A program made the position numbers and the translations under genes. From positions 30,309 through 69,012 of the forward strand of contig RWJK01001448.1 in the NCBI GenBank assembly GCA_004335835.1: 38,704 nucleotides of DNA. Reading direction: 5' to 3'. Positions 1-8,977 of this stretch are shown in pieces (within the stretch, counting starts at the first letter, position 1; every line of letters starts with the position of its first letter). The notes under the pieces were generated by a model that saw nothing but the letters and a program-made list of their open reading frames with translations, ran no database searches and had not been told where the DNA came from. Source of the stretch: Scenedesmus sp. ARA3 (taxonomy: Eukaryota > Chlorophyta > Chlorophyceae > Sphaeropleales > Scenedesmaceae).

Positions 1-55
<55 letters not shown>
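1..55. repeat. CTG/CAG triplet tract in intron 1 of left-edge F-box gene
   Basis: About 18 perfect GCT units from the first base. On the minus strand this is a CAG tract starting about 10 nt after the exon 1 donor of the left-edge F-box gene. The second copy of the gene has a shorter tract (about 3110-3132) at the same place, so the tract was present before the gene duplicated and has changed length since. Confidence 0.9.
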
Positions 56-56
<1 letters not shown>

Positions 57-320
57 GTCTGCTCACCTGCCGCCCTCCATGACGTCCTGCAGCAGCCTTT
101 GCGACAAACTAAAGCGTATATCGAGCTCGAGGCGCCGCATGGATACGATGTTCTTATGCAGCCAGCAGAGAGCAGAGAACGACCCGTCGTACTGGAAGTC
201 AATGCTATGATAACTCCAGGACACATTGGCATCTCGCAGCTCGGAGCAGGTGCACCTCAACGGGCACATGTCTTTCGGTCCCAGGAAAGGGAGGCACAGC
301 TCCAGGATCTGCTTGTCCAT
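1..320 (-). CDS. F-box-type exon 1 of a second F-box/LRR gene (partial, runs off left edge)
   Basis: Exon 1 runs from ATG 320 to 67 (254 nt) and ends CAG|GTGAGC; intron 1 continues off the window. The 84 encoded residues are very close to exon 1 of the complete gene at 3390-3137, with the same length, start and donor. The segment starting ILELCLPFLGPKDMCPLRC has the spacing of an F-box: a hydrophobic helix, then Pro-hydrophobic-Leu, a Lys-Asp turn and a Leu-Arg-Cys helix. F-box proteins are substrate receptors of SCF ubiquitin ligases. The repeat-bearing exons should lie to the left of the window. The upstream 1.1 kb is also duplicated. F-box assignment is by eye and the motif is diverged. 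Confidence 0.6.
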
Positions 321-1480
321 GCTGCTTTTTGGGGGTGCGAAGGTTTGAAGGTGGTTTGGGCCGTCGTGTAGCAAGTTGTACGCGTATGATTGACTCAGGA
401 CAGTCGTGTAGCAAGTTGTACACGTAAGGTATCAGGAACAGCGGCGGTGACTGGCCAGATTCAGCTTGCCGAACACGGCTGTTGCGTTTTTGGCTTCCTT
501 TACCCCAGGTTCAGGACCCCAGGTTCAGGTTTGAACTTGAAGGCCCCGTGCAGGCATGTTCATCGGCACGCAGAATGGTGTGATATTGTTTACGCAGCGT
601 TGCTTGCTGAGCAAACTTTGCTCACGTCATGCTGGGTTCTGCAGGTCCACAGCTGCACAGCAGCACTGGCCAAGCCGGCGTCCAGAGTCAGTCAACGAAT
701 CATCAACTGTGACGCGTTCCACCTTGATGCGACAGGCGCTCCTTGCTTATTCGCCTGCTAAACAGCATTGACAAGAGCGCTGCTGGCATGCCTGCAACAA
801 GGCCAGGCATGCATACCAGCCTAGCAGGCGTGAAGGTAATGTAAAGTGACGAATTCTAGACAAAGCCAGGATGCCGAAGCACGCTGGTCATGCACAGCTG
901 CGCACCTTCAAGCAATGCTGAGCCAGAAGACCCCCGCCAATGTACACGGGCGGGTGGGCGGACGATGCGTGTGCATGCTGCTGTGAAAGCTGCCTGCATG
1001 TCAGCGCATGCAGCCAGCGCATCAGCACTGATGCATCGCAAGGTGACGCAGTGCATCATGATGGTCATGTGCATGCACGCAGAAGGCGCACACCAGCGCA
1101 GGGCCACAGCCACCGCTTGTCCTTAGGATGAACACAACTCATGTTGTCTCTATGTAGACGACGAACAAGGTTGCTTGGACAGCATGCATGCAGGTAATGT
1201 TGAACAGAATAAGAGCAAGATGTAATGGAGCAATCCTGACAACGGTGCAGGCATGTGAGCCTGCTTGAGTATGTGCTTATTGACAGTGCTCTATGTGCTG
1301 CAAGCCTCCACAGCAGGGAGCATCGACGCAGCGCAGTATACAGGAGTAGCATGTAACAGATTATGACAGAGCCGGAAGCAACACACATATGACGCAGAAA
1401 ACAAACCACAACTCGACAACAAAGCAACACAAGCAGCTGCTGAACCCGCCCCATACACTAGCCCAGCGGGCCGCTACTCC
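321..1480. repeat. Upstream (promoter-side) arm of a tandem duplication, copy 1
   Basis: No convincing gene. The stretch matches 3391-4430 with scattered substitutions and indels. Shared blocks include the segment around 785-850 (matching 3840-3905) and 1180-1400 (matching 4135-4350). It is the upstream region of the left-edge F-box gene, so it should hold that gene's promoter. It is rich in GCATGC/TGCATGCA palindromes. Small ORFs here differ between the two copies and are not supported. Confidence 0.75.
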
Positions 1481-1573
1481 GCTCATGGGGATAGCAGCAA
1501 TTGTACCCAGTCTTTCCTTTGTTGTTTGAGCGACGCACCCACCCGCGCAAGTCCGTCAATCCCACTTGCCTTT

Positions 1574-3390
1574 TTACCCCGATAGCCAATGCAACTGCCA
1601 CCCAGACAACACCAGTGCCTGAGTCTTAGATGCGTCGGGTACCTGCTGCAATCTACTGCAGCCGCTACAACTGAGCACCTTGAGACTGGGCGGCAGCTCT
1701 GGCAGCTGCCGCAGTGCGGTGCAGCCAAAGACCTGCAGATATTCAAGCGCTGGTGGAAGCTGCGCAGGCAACTGCCGCAGGGCGCCGCATCCGCTGCAGT
1801 CCAGGGTTTCGAGGCCGGCAGGCAGGTGGTCTGGCAGCCGCTGCAGGGCGCTGCATCCTTTGCAGTACAGCTCAACGAGGTCTGCGGGCAGGTGCTCCGG
1901 CAGCTGCTGCAGCTGGCTGCAGGCGTTCACGCACAGCACACGGCATCTTGGCAGCTGCTTTGGCAACCACTGAATGGGTGTGCCGTTGCAGCACAGCTCA
2001 TCAATGCGGGCCGGCAAGCCATGCAGCTCGCGGATGGCTGTGGTGTTGATGCTCAGCAGCTGCATGCGCTCTGTAGGCAACCTGGGTAGCCAGGTGATCC
2101 GCGATGCGCCGTCTGCCAGTAACTTGATAAGGCTGTCTGGCATGGCGGGAAGCTTCTCCAGTTGTGGGCATAAGCTGCAGGCTACCTCTGTGAGGCATGT
2201 GTGTGTCAACTTCGGCAGCTGCCTCAGGGTGGTGCAGTGCGCACAGTGCAGAAGGCTCAGTGACGAGGGCAGCACCGGCAGCTGCAAGGCACGCGAGAGT
2301 TGAAGTGCAGGGCAGCAGGCAACACGCGACTCAGGAGATAGGATAGCTACATGGAGCGACTTCACTGCAACTACTGTCTTGCCCAGGTAGCAGCAGGCTT
2401 TGCAAGTTATTGTAACAGGCTTGGTGCTGAAAATTACATGGAAAACTGCAGCACAGCGCTTGCTCACCTCTGCTAGCACAGGGCAGCCGATTGTGATCAG
2501 GCGCTTGAGGCCTTCGGGTAGCGTTGGCAGCTGCAGCAGGTTGTCACACCTGTCTGCCCTCAGCTCAACCAAGCTGAGCGGCAGCTGCGGAAGACCCTCG
2601 AGCAGAGTGCAGCCGCTGCAGTTGAGCACTGAAACAGCAGTCGTGCTGAAGTTGCTAGGCAGCGCTGTCAGTGCACAGCAGCCGATACAGAGCAGCTGGC
2701 GCAGTGTAGGGGGCAGTTCTGGCAGCTCGCTCAACCTGCTGCAGCGCGTGACGTTCAACAGCTCGAGCTTGGGCGGCAAGGGCGGCAGCGCTTCGATGTG
2801 CTGGCTGTCAATGCTTAAGCAAGTCAAGTTCCTGCAGCAACAGAGCGTACATTGGGTACAGCAGCAGACATAGCAGCTTGTGTGGCTGGCTGGCATACCA
2901 CCTGACCAGTGAGGTGTTGATGAGGTGGTGGCAGTGCGCAGACCTCACACTGTGGTATGCAACAGCATTAGCGTCTCTGCTGAAACACACAACTTCCTAC
3001 GCTGCCCAGCTCCGAAGCAGCAGTATCAAAGGCTTGACTGTACTCTCAGCAAAGGCAGGCGTCACGGCAAATCTCGGGAGAACCACGGCAGCTTTCAGTG
3101 CAGCTGCTTGTTGCTGCTGCTGCTGCTGCTGCTCACCTGCCACGCTCCATTACGTCCTGCATCATCTTATGCGGCAGGCTAAAGCTGATTCCAAGCGTAA
3201 GTCGCTGCATGGACACGATGTCCTTGTGCAGCCAGCAGAGTGCAGAGACCGACCCGTCATACTGGAAGTCAATGCTGTGGCCATGCCAGGACACATTGAC
3301 ATCTCGCAGCTGGGAGCAGGTGCACCTCAACAAGCACATGTCTTTCGGTTCCAGGAAAGGCAAGCATAGCTCCAAGATCCGCTTGTCCAT
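1574..3390 (-). CDS. F-box plus Cys-rich leucine-rich-repeat protein, 441 aa, 3 exons
   Basis: Exons: 3390-3137, 2831-2468, 2281-1574 (254+364+708 nt = 441 codons plus TAA). Exon 1 encodes an F-box-like N-terminus (ILELCLPFLEPKDMC...). Exons 2-3 encode about 16 repeats of 20-22 residues of the form LPxLPxxLxxLxCxxCxxL, e.g. SLKVLSCSGCSRL. This short LPxLP spacing is that of YopM/IpaH-type LRRs, with the usual Asn position replaced by Cys in many repeats. Intron 2 (2467-2282, 186 nt) has no stop and keeps frame, but removing it joins CPVLAE to LPVLPS and restores a perfect repeat, so it is a real intron. Likely role: SCF-type substrate recognition or a general protein-binding scaffold (inference). 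The C-terminus after VPDASK leaves the repeat pattern; a further splice at CAG|GTACCC cannot be excluded. Confidence 0.75.
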
Positions 3391-4430
3391 GCTGCTTTTG
3401 GTGGGGTGCGATGGGTTGAAGGGGTTGCGGGCGAATCGGGACCGTCGTGCAGCATATTACATAAAATCAGCATCAGGCAACAATGGTGGCTACTGGCCAG
3501 ATTTGGTTTGCCGAACACGCGGTTGTGTTTTTGGCCTCCTGGACCCCAGGTTTGAACTTGAAGGCCCCGTGCAAGCATGTCCCAGGGCACGCGGAATGGT
3601 GTGATCCAGTTTAGGCAGCGTGGCAGCTTGATTTTGAGCTCACGTAACGCTGGGTTCTGCAGGTCTACAGCTGCACAGCAGCACTGGCTGAGCCGGCGTC
3701 CAGAGCAATCAGTCGACCAATGTTCAACTGTGACACGTTCCAACGTGATGCGACAGGCGGTCGTTTCTTATTTGCCTGTTAAACAGTTGATGCCGAAGGG
3801 CGGATGCTGTAACTTGTTGAATGCATAAATAACAGCATGCACTGCTGGCATGCCTGCAACATGGCCAGGCATGCATACCAGCCTAGCAGGCGTGAAGGTA
3901 ATGTACACGGGCGGGTGGGCGGACAATGCATGCGCATGCTGTGAAGCTGCCTGCATGTCGGCGCATGCAGCCAGCGCATCAGCACTGATGCATGAAACTT
4001 GATGCAGTGCATCATGCTCGCATGCATGCATGAGTCATGATGGTCATGTGCATGCAAGCAGAAGGCGTACTCAAACCTTGGGGCAACAGCCAGTGCTCAT
4101 GCTTATGAACACACAACATACAAGGTACTTAGACAGCATGCATGCAGGTAATGGTGGACAACATAAGAGCACGATGTGATGGAGCAATCTTGACAACGGT
4201 GCAGGCATGTGAAGCCTGCTTGAGCATGTGCTTATTGGCATTTCTGCAGGTGCTGCAAGCCTCCACAGCTGGGGGCATCAACACAGCCGCTGCGCGGCGC
4301 AGTGTACAGGAGTAGCATGTAACAGAGTATGACAGAGCCGGAAGCAACATACATGTGACGCAATAAACAACCCACAACTCATTCACAAGACAACACAGGC
4401 AGCTGCCATTTCCTGCTGTGTACTGCCACA
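3391..4430. repeat. Upstream arm of the tandem duplication, copy 2
   Basis: Diverged second copy of 321-1480, lying upstream of the complete F-box/LRR gene. The distance between the two exon 1 start codons is 3070 bp, so the duplicated unit spanned a whole gene plus about 1.1 kb of upstream DNA. No independent ORF is credible. TGCATGCA-type palindromes are frequent here too. Confidence 0.75.
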
Positions 4431-4874
4431 GCTTGAAGCTTCAGTGGAGCGCTGCGGCTAGCAAAGACACAGGCTAGCACCAGGTGCTGCAGCAGCGGCC
4501 TGGTAGTCCTGCTGCATCAAACCATGCAGTGTTATTACCATTGAAAAGAAACGAAAGCACCTTGACCGCATGCATGCATGATTAACAGACTGATGCAAGC
4601 GCTGGGGCCTTGACGGTGGTGAACAACACGTTCAAATTCAGGAAGGTGGCGCTGCGCTGTGAATTGCAGTGCAAGCCCTTTGGCCAAACAGTTCTGGGGA
4701 ACCAATCACAGTCAGCACTCTGGGTGCAGCACACCACACACCATTATCAGGACTCCATACATATCAGAAAGGGCCCACCAACTTGGCTCAAGGGACATCC
4801 GGCAACACTGTGGTAGCTTACTAACAGATAGTATCAGTGCACCGCCATGCTCCAATCGTCAGATCAGCTACGCA
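4431..4874. other. Intergenic, nothing recognised
   Basis: Between the duplicated block and the 3' side of the Pro-rich gene. Short ORFs on both strands have no recognisable content. The right end abuts a decayed copy of the Pro-rich gene's last exon. Confidence 0.5.
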
Positions 4875-5038
4875 TCACCTCAGTACACTGAGACCTTTCT
4901 GGTCAGCCATTCAGTGCACCCACAGTCAAACATTCATTCACCTGCAGCACACCGAAAGATTGCGGGTGAGCAGCTCAGTGCACCACTGCAAACTTTCACC
5001 TGCAGCACACCGAGACCTTGCCAGTCAGCAGCTCAGTG
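4875..5038 (-). repeat. Three tandem copies of the last-exon end of the Pro-rich gene
   Basis: A 42-43 nt module that codes the final residues (TELLTGKVSVCCR and stop) is present at 5038-4996 and again downstream at 4980-4938 and 4916-4875, spacing 58-63 bp. Copy 2 still reads TELLTRNLSVCCR and stop; copy 3 has decayed and stops early. In the first two copies the stop TGA overlaps a donor-like CTGCAG|GTGA. The extra copies lie in the 3' UTR region. Confidence 0.8.
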
Positions 5039-7356
5039 AACGAGGCAGTGCAGGCTGTGCCACCCACAGGGGTGCATGAGCCGATGTCTCCATTCTGGCC
5101 GCCAGTCAGGCTGCAGCGGTTGGGGATGAGGCCTGACTTCACACACTGATTGTTCACGCAGGCGCAGGGATCGTACTGCAAGAAAAATTATCACACAGGC
5201 AGGGCATGGGAAGGCACAAACAGGCGGGGTGCGTCAGCGCTTGAAGGTTTGGAAATAGTTTTTGGATCTGCTGCATTGAGACATTGCAGCAGGCTTATGC
5301 AGAGCTGGCTTGTCTCGCTGTAGCAAAGAGTATACTAGACGAGGCAGACATCCACATCAACAGTTGCCACGCTGTTTAAACCAGCGGCACAGGGCGGGCT
5401 TGCATCCGTGCAGGGTTCATTGGTGCAGCCACAACCCTACTCACTGGGTAGTATGGGCCTCCAGGAGGGTACTGGCCAGGTGGGTACTGGCCAGGGGGAT
5501 ACTGGCCAGGCGGGTAGTACTGCAGGGCAGCGCAGCAGTGCAGCATGTAGCACGATAGGCACGCTTCCTGTTTCAACACCTCAGAACACATGCACGGCAC
5601 GCCACCATGACAATGCAAGGGCTGAATTGGTGCGCTGTAGTGCCCTGTATGAGCAGCAGTGTGTATGCTTCAACTCATGTCTCAGTGAGACATACCTGGT
5701 ATCACAGTGTGTGGCTATTCATCGAGCGCAAGTAACAACAGGGACAATGGTAAAACACTTGCTGCGCATCAAATCATGATGTACAGTCGTCTGCTGCGTA
5801 CGTTGCAGGGTGGCTGGTTGTAGCCGCCGCAGCAGGGCGGCTGGTTATAGCCGCCACATGCGGGCTGGCAGGGAGGCTGGTTCCAGCCGCCGCATGGCTG
5901 CAGCAGTTGACAAGTGACAGGCAGCAGCACACAGTGGTGATCACTGCTTGAGCAGCCGCTTTTCCGCAAGCTATTGTAGTGCAACTTCAAAGACAAGGCA
6001 CCACCCAGGAGCAGTGCAAGCGCGGCAGCACAAGATGTAAATCTCAATGTATGAAGCGGGCGTCGACGCATTGCGCAATGCGCAACAGCATGAGCAACAT
6101 GGTTTTTGTGCAGCTTCACAGTCGTCACACTCACTGGAGGGTAGTATGGGTTACCACCGCCAGGGGGGTAGTAAGGCGGCGGGTTGCCCCCAGGGGGATA
6201 GTAGGGGTTGCCGCCACCAGGGGGGTAGTAGGGGGGTGGGTTGCCGCCTGGGGGGTAGTAAGGGTTGCCACCACCTGGCGGTTGGTATGGAGGCTGATCA
6301 GGGAGACCACCTGCACAATTCAAATATTCGAACATTTCAAAATGTATTCAAAGTGTCAAAGTGTATGGGTGTGTTGCTTCAGCACTGCCGCACTCGGGAA
6401 GCACACCCAAGCAGCTGCCTGACTGTGGCGCATACAGACTGATTCAAGCGGTTGCACGTCAGCAACACAAAGGTGTTTGAGTATTTCAATCACCAAGCTG
6501 CACACCTGGTGGTGTCCAGCCAGGGTTATCAGGCTCGATGGGGTTACCTGGTGGCGGCTGTTGCCCAGGCCTGCCGGGGCCCTGGCCACCCCCAGGGGTG
6601 CCTGGCAGGCCAACTGGCGGGCGCCACGGCTGCTGCTGCACGGCGCCGCTTGGGTCCTGCAGTCAAAATGATCAGCCAGTGATTTATGCATACCAACAAC
6701 AGCAGGTGAGGCGTTGGGGAATGCAGGTGGCATGGCAGCGCTGCGGCTGCCACTGGTGTTGCGCAGCATGCAGCTATCGACATGTCAACAGAGTGGTAGC
6801 GATGAGAGACATATGCTGTACCACATGTTGGCACCTGTAGTGGTATGATGCCACAGTGTGCATAACGAAGCATACCTGGTACATCTGGCCATCCTGGGTG
6901 GTGCTGGCGACAGCAACAGCAGCTGAGGCCTGCTTGGTGGCTGCTGCTGTCTGTGTCTGCGCCTGCGCCTGCGCCTGTGCTTGGGCGGCATCTGGTGCAG
7001 TGCTGGCACCCATCAGCCTACGAGGGCTCTGGGCTGCATTGACAGCAGCAGCAGCAGTAGCAGCAGCAATGTCGGGCAAGCTTCAAACGCTCGTGATGCA
7101 AGCACACAGACTATTGTCATGTTGTGTGGATCAGCAGCAGCGCAGCTACCCAATCCACCAGCACATCCAGTGGACCATGCTGCTGCTTGAAGCAGGCATC
7201 AACGGAGCAGCCTTCAATTGCTTTACGCGTGCATGTAGAAGTCTGTATCAGCACAGCATGTTACATGCCAGATTGGCTCTCACCTGCTTTTGCTGGCGAG
7301 CATGCTGCCAGCACCAGGCAGAGGCAGACTGCCCCTGCCAGTGCCTTTCCTGGCAT
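4996..7356 (-). CDS. Secreted Pro/Tyr/Gly/Cys-rich cell-wall-type protein, 302 aa, 7 exons
   Basis: Exons: 7356-7284, 7033-6876, 6656-6506, 6310-6135, 5897-5802, 5519-5445, 5175-4996; all phases match, 303 codons with TGA. Residues 1-24 are a clear signal peptide (MPGKALAGAVCLCLVLAACS); an in-frame stop lies upstream. Residues 25-77 are Ala/Gln-rich with an AQAQ run. Residues 78-186 are Pro-rich with repeats of NPYYPPGG and NPPPYYPP. Residues 187-218 have CGGYNQPPC repeats and 219-243 have YPPGQ repeats. Residues 244-302 are a compact tail with seven Cys and no Pro repeats. This layout fits an extracellular structural protein, possibly hydroxyproline-rich like chlorophyte wall proteins (inference). 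Exon 3 could instead end at an earlier in-phase donor (GTAACC). No family was recognised for the tail. Confidence 0.8.
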
Positions 7357-8538
7357 GGCGTGAACAGCTACTGCCACTGACTTCGTTTAAGTGTTTCTGC
7401 GGGCAATACAGCAGCGCACAACACACCGCTGATGCCTGGTGATTCGCCGTGCTGAATTTGGCGGGCGTGGGCGGTACCAGGAGATGGCGATGGGGGGGCT
7501 GTTCAAGCCCAAACAACTCCTAGTACATATACTTATTTGCTTGAAATTAGACGATGTGTTTACGTTGGACACTCGCCGTACCTGTGCTACCTTGGCGCGC
7601 GATAAAGACTTTTCAAATGGCTGAAGAATGCCTGCGGAGCTATCAACGTTCTCTTTGCATTCGACTGAGTTCAATTGAGTGTGAAGGGTCCTCCACGTAA
7701 AAGGCTTTTTCAGTTCACAACAGCAGGGATTAGCGACAGCTGCATACCAAAGTGGGAAGCTGCCGTCCAGCAGAACGGTGCAAGTGCCGAAGAACGTCGA
7801 TCGCTGTACATTTGAACGCTTGAATCAAGTTTAAGGCTCAATAGACGCCGAGACATGAAGCAGTACAGCACACATGCTGACCTGGCAAGTACACACTTTT
7901 GTTGAGCTGACTGGGCTGGCCAGCCAACAGCTACAGGGTCACCAATTGACGTGTCCAGCAAGCTTCCACTAAAAGCGCACTTTCAGACATGATCTGCAGG
8001 AATTTTTCATGTAAATAGGAACGTTACTCTTTGTCCTCGCTTGCAAAGGAGTCCAGTCAACACCGCGTGACAGGTCAGTACAGGCGCTGCTGCAACACGC
8101 ACAGGCACAGGCACGTCAGGACCAGTACATGTGCACCGCGGTTTCAAGAAAGCTCACATGCAGGGGAAAGAGATCATCACGCTGTTTGATGAGGTGTGAC
8201 ACCTTCAAGCCGTACCTGGGTACCTAGGTACTTGAGCTTCTTAGCTGTGGGCAGTACTGTACAGCAAAACTGTCATATTACAGCAATGGCTGTGGCCAGG
8301 CTAAGCCTGCTGCCCTTCACTTTGTTACGTTGTTCACGCGTTTTTGGGTGAGCATCGGACACCAAACTTACAGCAAAGCATTCAGTACGCATCACCTAGC
8401 AGCTGTGTATGTACTTTCGACAACCGTGCTTCCTGCATTGGAAAACGTCCTGGCAAGCGCTCGACGATACGGCCGATCGCCCCTTGTATAACTACTTCTG
8501 CACAGTCACGCGGTGTATGTTAAGAGCTCAGCTGACCA
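7357..8538. other. Intergenic; one orphan F-box-like ORF and one exon-like stretch
   Basis: No full gene found. Two things stand out. ATG 7483 opens a 46-codon ORF (to 7624, plus strand) with an F-box-like segment around PKQLLVHILICLKLDD. At 8130-8193 a 64-nt open stretch on the plus strand, containing KAHMQGKEIITLFDE, ends at a donor-like GAG|GTGTGA. Neither could be joined into a gene. The region should also hold the promoters of the two flanking genes, which are transcribed away from each other. Confidence 0.4.
7483..7624 (+). CDS. Orphan short ORF with F-box-like motif, 46 aa
   Basis: The ORF begins at two close ATGs (7483 and 7489) and ends at TGA 7622-7624. Its core (KQLLVHILICLKLDDVF, then RRTCATLAR) has the hydrophobic spacing of an F-box: Leu-Leu, Ile-Leu, Leu, Asp-Asp, then an Arg/Cys helix. 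It is much shorter than an F-box protein and no downstream exon could be placed. It may be exon 1 of an unplaced gene, a relic, or chance. It is not a close copy of the F-box exons at 320-67 and 3390-3137. Confidence 0.25.
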
Positions 8539-8937
8539 ATGTTTGGGCTTGTATCTGGAAGAGCAGCAGGGACAACAACAGCAGCAGGAGCAGGAGCAGC
8601 AGCTGTGCCTGCTGATATACAGCTGGAATGGTTCGACGTGCGCAAGAAGGCTTTGCAGCTGCTCGATGAAGGCATATGTGCTGTTGTTGCTGCAGATCAA
8701 GGTGAGAACGCCAGGACACCACCACCACCTCAGCGCCCTTACAACAGCACACTGCTTCCGCATGTGTTCAGCTCCTGCAGGGGCTTGACTTGCAACTGCT
8801 GAATTTGCTTGCTTGACTTCTCCTGTCGCTAGGTCACCTGACTGCTGCACCTGCACCTCCTGCTGCCCCTGCACCTCCTGCTGCTGCTGCTGCTGCCCCT
8901 GCACCTCTTGCTGCTGCTGCACCTGCACCTCCTCCTC

Positions 8938-8977
<40 letters not shown>

